Shown here: in pieces, positions 61,001 to 64,000 of the stretch | Position numbering within the stretch: position 1 is the stretch's first letter | Layout: each line of letters opens with the position of its first letter | Assembly (NCBI RefSeq): GCF_027942865.1 | Contig: NC_134508.1 | Span: 37,879,466 to 37,943,465, forward strand | DNA length: 64,000 nt | From: Odontesthes bonariensis | Taxonomy: Eukaryota; Chordata; Actinopteri; Atheriniformes; Atherinopsidae | Direction of reading: 5' to 3' | Made by a program: the position numbers and the translations under genes | Notes under the pieces: generated by a model | Databases searched by the model: none | What the model was told of the DNA's origin: nothing | Seen by the model: the letters and a program-made list of their open reading frames with translations, nothing else

Positions 61001-63943
61001 ACTGAGCTTCAAGGGGTTACAAGGAGTTCTGGGGTTTTTCTTTTATCCATGGAGTTTTTGAAAGCTGCTCAGTGGTTACTGGAGAGATTCAGATGATCCT
61101 TAAGGAGGTTTTAAAGGCTCTTGCGAGGTTGAGGAAATTTGTGAAAATAAATATAGGTCAGGATATCACAGTGGCCTTTGAGGAGGTTTTCGTGGACCTT
61201 TAAGAACTTTAAGGGTTTCCTTGAGTGTTTCTTAGGGACATCATATAGAGTTACTACAAAGGATTCAGTGACTCTCAATGGGACATTGAGGGGGGAAGCA
61301 GGAAATTTGCTCAGTCTTTCAGATCCAGGTTTTGCAAGATATTGCTGGCAGTCTTTTGTGTTTAAATTGTCCTGGAGGAAGTTCTAGGAGTAAAAGAGAT
61401 GTTTCTGAGGGCCTTTAATAAAAGTCCATATGATTCTGGATTAGGTTTATTAGTGGGGTAAATGCTTTGATGGAATTTGGATTTACATGGAGTCCTTGAA
61501 AAGTTTCTTGAATTATTTTTTAATTTCCAGATATCATGGTGGAAATGGTAAATTAACATAATTTATATATGTGTTATGTCTTGTTGACCAATCAAAGCCT
61601 TAAGCATTTTGCAGCGGGCCTTCAGAAAGCTTTGCTCCACCATAAAAAGCTTTTTATAAACAAGTAGTCCTTAAAGATTTTATTTTGAGTCTCAGTTAAT
61701 TTTTAAGAGGGTCCCTCATTGACCCTCATTGTGTCTTAAAGATGCTTCTGAAGAGCAAGCAAAAGGTTTATCTGGTCTTTAAGTTTTACAAAACCTTGAA
61801 AAGTTTCAGTACATATTTGAGAGGTACCAAAAATCCTTGAAATTCTAGTGATTCTTTAAAATACAACAATGGATGTGAAGCTATATTGAGCTCCCAGCCT
61901 TTGCACAGGATGCAAAGGAATCTTTAGTTCAGGATATTGAGTTGTTGGCTGCCTCCTGGTACTTGGTCCAATGGTTTTTAAAGATGTTTCACAGGATCTG
62001 GGGAATTATTTCAATGATTCTTTAGGATGCTATATTAATCCTTAAGTGTTTAACAGCTGACACAATATACAGTGCTATAGCTGAAGGACTAAAATAGACT
62101 TTTTCCCTTATTGATCAGTGGGCTTTTTAAAAATGCCTTGGCCAGTCAGTGTTATTAAGTAACTGTGCTGAGAAATATACAAAATAGTATATATTGCTAC
62201 GGTACTTTGTGTAGATTATACTTTAGCACCAAGAAAGTTTAATGTTCACTGCATTGGGTTTGTATTTCCAAAACTTTTTATTGATGTTTGTGTAGGTTGT
62301 TGGTTGTATAGTGTTGAAGATTCTGCTTTGTGTATGTGGTGCACTGTATTTTTTTTTTCTTTTTTAATTTTTGTGTGTGAAACTCTACTTAGGACTAACC
62401 ATGTGGAAGACCACTTGGTGGAGCAGAACTCTGGTCTGACTGTTGATGATTTGCACTCAGTTAGTGGCAAGGAGCTGTTCAAGAACAACCAGTACCTGGT
62501 AAACACACACACACACACACACAAGCTGCATGTGTGGTCAGATGAAGGAGCTTCGTGTTAGAGTTTATACCTGTCTCCTCTCAGGTCTACCCGCTGCTCG
62601 GGTTCCCAAACCCAGCCATCGCTCAGGTCTCCGAGCGTCTGGTCAAAGAGCATCAATCCAAACACGCTCAAAACTCCAGGATCCTGCAGCAGGTAGGAAA
62701 TGAAAGTAAAAGCAGCTAAACTTGTCACTTTCAATTATCAGTTAATGCTGGATGATATGAACCAGAATTCATATTTTTGTATTTATACTGAAAGGCAATA
62801 CAAATAGCACTATTTTTGACAAACGTATAGAATAATAATTATTTTGATAAATTATATTACTATCAAACAATGATTAATAAAGATATTTGATAAAGGTATC
62901 CTGCCATTGTTCATTTATAATGCCATTTATAATTGTATTTCTTGTAAAGCTGTTCTCATTTACATCTTTTTCTGTTTCTGTTATCAATCAATTGACCCAT
63001 GTCTCATTTTCTATCTCGTCCGAAAAAATATTGATAGAAATCAAAAAGTTAATACAACCCCCGTTCCTATTGTCAGTCAAAAGTGAAGGAGGGAGATTAA
63101 TTTCATTTTATTAGAACTGTCTGCTCTGAAAGGAGGTGAAGTGTCATTGAGAATCTAATTTAAAGATCTTTTTTTGATAGATAAGAAAGTAGGTTTGAAA
63201 TGAACACAATAACATACACTAACCGGCCACTTTATCAGGTACACCTGTTCAATTGCTTGTTAACACAAATAGCTAATCAGCCAATTGCATGGCCGCAACT
63301 CAATGCATTTAGGCATGTAGAGGTGGTCAAGACAACTTGCTGAAGTTCAAACCGAGCATCAGAATCAGGAAGAAAGGGGATTTAAGTGACTTTGAACGTG
63401 GCGTGATTGTTGGTGCCAGACTTTAGAATTAGAGAACCAACATGAAAAAGAGGCAATAAAAGCTGAAATGTTATGAATAAAACAAAAAAGCAGAGGAGTT
63501 GTTGCTCTTTTTGTAATTGAAGTAACACTTAGAATATATAAAGTTAAACTAAGTTCATACACTTGAAAACAGGTAAATGAGCACCTCAATGATAAAAAAT
63601 CAACAACAAAACACTTGAACTACCTTTTGAAGAACAACTAACCCTGGAAAAATGATCTGAATCCCTAACCCTAACCCTTTATTAACTGCTAACACTTTCT
63701 CTGCTAAGCTAACATGTAGCTTTGTAAATACACGATCATGCAGTTCCAGAAAAATTTCCCCAATCCCATTAACATTTATTCTGTATCTGTGTCTCTCAGA
63801 GGCAGACTGTCGAGCTGATCCCCATCACTAAGGTAAACTACAAGTGGAAAGCCGACATGCATGTCTACTTTGTCTACGGAAATGAGCACAAAGTCAGTGC
63901 CAGCAACTATCCAGCCACCTGCTGCTGTTGCGTCATCATGTAA
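55004..63943 (+). CDS. ssuh2: SSUH2 homologue, CxxC zinc-region protein, 11 exons seen (5' end missing)
   Basis: Vertebrate SSUH2 is a little-studied protein linked to tooth development; its biochemical role is not settled. Exons: 55004-55084, 55169-55244, 55357-55486, 57185-57245, 57735-57856, 59306-59368, 59549-59628, 60221-60313, 62393-62498, 62585-62692, 63800-63943. All are GT-AG and in frame, coding 353 residues to a TAA stop. A Pro-rich N-terminus leads to SLSEDVAREAFISFAS and YRLETFTESRS, then a DnaJ-like Cys-rich region with six CxxC pairs (CHSC, CKEC, CFVC, CTRC, CSDC, CDTC), then a conserved C-terminal domain (QTVELIPITKVNYKW, FVYGNEHKVSA). The end is CCCCVIM. The first exon opens in mid-codon, so the start codon lies upstream or is the internal Met in PPANMFGNVPG. 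Introns hold MITEs, minisatellite-like sequence and Tc1 debris. Confidence 0.92.
58107..58766. mobile_element. MITE with CCACACGTAGCCGGGTA inverted ends (ssuh2 intron)
   Basis: The left end (AGGCCTTGTCCACACGTAGC) and right end (GCTACGTGTGGATGGGGCCT) are inverted repeats of about 25-30 bp. Inside both ends are GTTTTC/CGAAAA-rich blocks in opposite orientation. It is about 660 bp, non-coding, of a type I recognise as common in teleosts. The superfamily (hAT-like?) is not certain. Confidence 0.82.
58880..59030 (+). repeat. Short stretch of GGAGT/CCTT-type degenerate repeat
   Basis: The words GGGAGTACCCAGGGGCTTTT, GACCTTCAGAACCTTTTGAG and GTCCCTGGGGAGATT resemble the larger degenerate array at 60820-62050 in a later intron of the same gene. 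Confidence 0.35.
60360..60795. mobile_element. MITE family B, copy 2 (in ssuh2 intron)
   Basis: This 436-bp element is nearly identical to 33958-34382 apart from scattered substitutions and an 11-bp insertion near 60634. It has the same inverted ends (AAAGCGATACAATGTAAC / GTTACATAGTATTGCTTT). It keeps an ATGTCGACC(A/G)AGAAG|GTAAGA start-plus-donor. Confidence 0.85.
60820..62050 (+). repeat. Degenerate minisatellite-like array in ssuh2 intron
   Basis: Over about 1.2 kb, variants of 'CCTT(A/G)A(A/G)GAGGTTTT', 'GAGTCCTTGAAAAGTTTC' and 'AGATTCAGATGATCCTT' recur, always in the same strand sense and spaced roughly 40-70 bp apart. This looks like an old tandem array that has drifted. Exact unit length could not be fixed by eye. 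Confidence 0.5.
62499..62523. repeat. CA microsatellite at a splice donor
   Basis: A (CA)n run of about 20 bp starts directly after the donor GTAAACAC of the ssuh2 exon 62393-62498. The intron here is only 86 bp. Confidence 0.8.
63218..63427 (+). mobile_element. Tc1-like transposon fragment (5' end and start of transposase)
   Basis: The sequence ACACTAACCGGCCACTTTAT... is the 5' part of a Tc1-like element common in fish. At about 63368-63424 it codes for KKGDLSDFERGVIVGAR, the first residues of the transposase helix-turn-helix region, but the expected ATG is changed and a stop follows. The rest of the element is missing. It lies in the last intron of ssuh2. Confidence 0.8.
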
Positions 63944-64000
63944 ACACACATCTGAAACCAAACTGCTGTTTTATTCTCTTTTTCACCATTATCTTACTTT

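Noticed and set aside
1..64000. CRISPR array, operon or prokaryotic system
   Set aside because: The genes are spliced eukaryotic genes and the only regular repeats are microsatellites and transposon tails.

Overview
This is nuclear DNA from a bony fish, most likely a percomorph teleost. The genes have short GT-AG introns, CA/GT microsatellites are common, and the repeats are typical of fish: L2-clade LINEs, Rex1-like LINE remnants, Tc1-like debris, a tRNA-derived SINE, retroposons ending in GGAT repeats, and several short inverted-repeat (MITE-like) families. The species cannot be named from the sequence.

Four host genes can be read, all on the + strand. (1) A purine nucleoside phosphorylase gene (7 coding exons, 16390-21904, 295 aa) is complete and keeps every active-site residue. 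(2) A three-exon gene of unknown function (23479-24895) could encode a 152-residue single-pass membrane protein. (3) rem1, an RGK-family small GTPase (4 coding exons, 30627-36229, 309 aa), is complete, with a probable 5' noncoding exon near 28.6 kb. (4) ssuh2 (11 exons seen, 55004-63943) has a DnaJ-like CxxC zinc region and ends in Cys-Val-Ile-Met, a CaaX prenylation signal. Its first coding exon was not found.

The rest is mostly transposable-element history. From 2.5 to 7.85 kb an almost full-length L2 LINE on the minus strand, with both ORFs intact, sits inside a foldback element, and a SINE with a 17-bp target duplication lies beside it. From 41.96 to 47.17 kb a second copy of the same L2 family has inserted into a different L2 family and been scrambled. 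A 263-bp foldback element with 104-bp arms lies at 12.7 kb. A 1.7-kb element with inverted ends lies at 40.2-41.9 kb. Two MITE families have two copies each (33.96 and 60.36 kb; 47.85 and 51.53 kb), and another MITE is at 58.1 kb. Rex1-like reverse-transcriptase remnants lie at 1.6 kb and 50.7-52.7 kb.

The four genes are not an operon and show no functional link: nucleoside salvage, a membrane protein of unknown role, calcium-channel/cytoskeleton signalling, and a probable lipid-anchored zinc protein. No RNA genes, CRISPR arrays or viral genes were recognised. The items most worth following up are the unknown small membrane gene, the CVIM tail of ssuh2, the intact L2 element and the nested or scrambled repeats, and a MITE family that carries an ATG followed directly by a splice donor into introns of two different genes.
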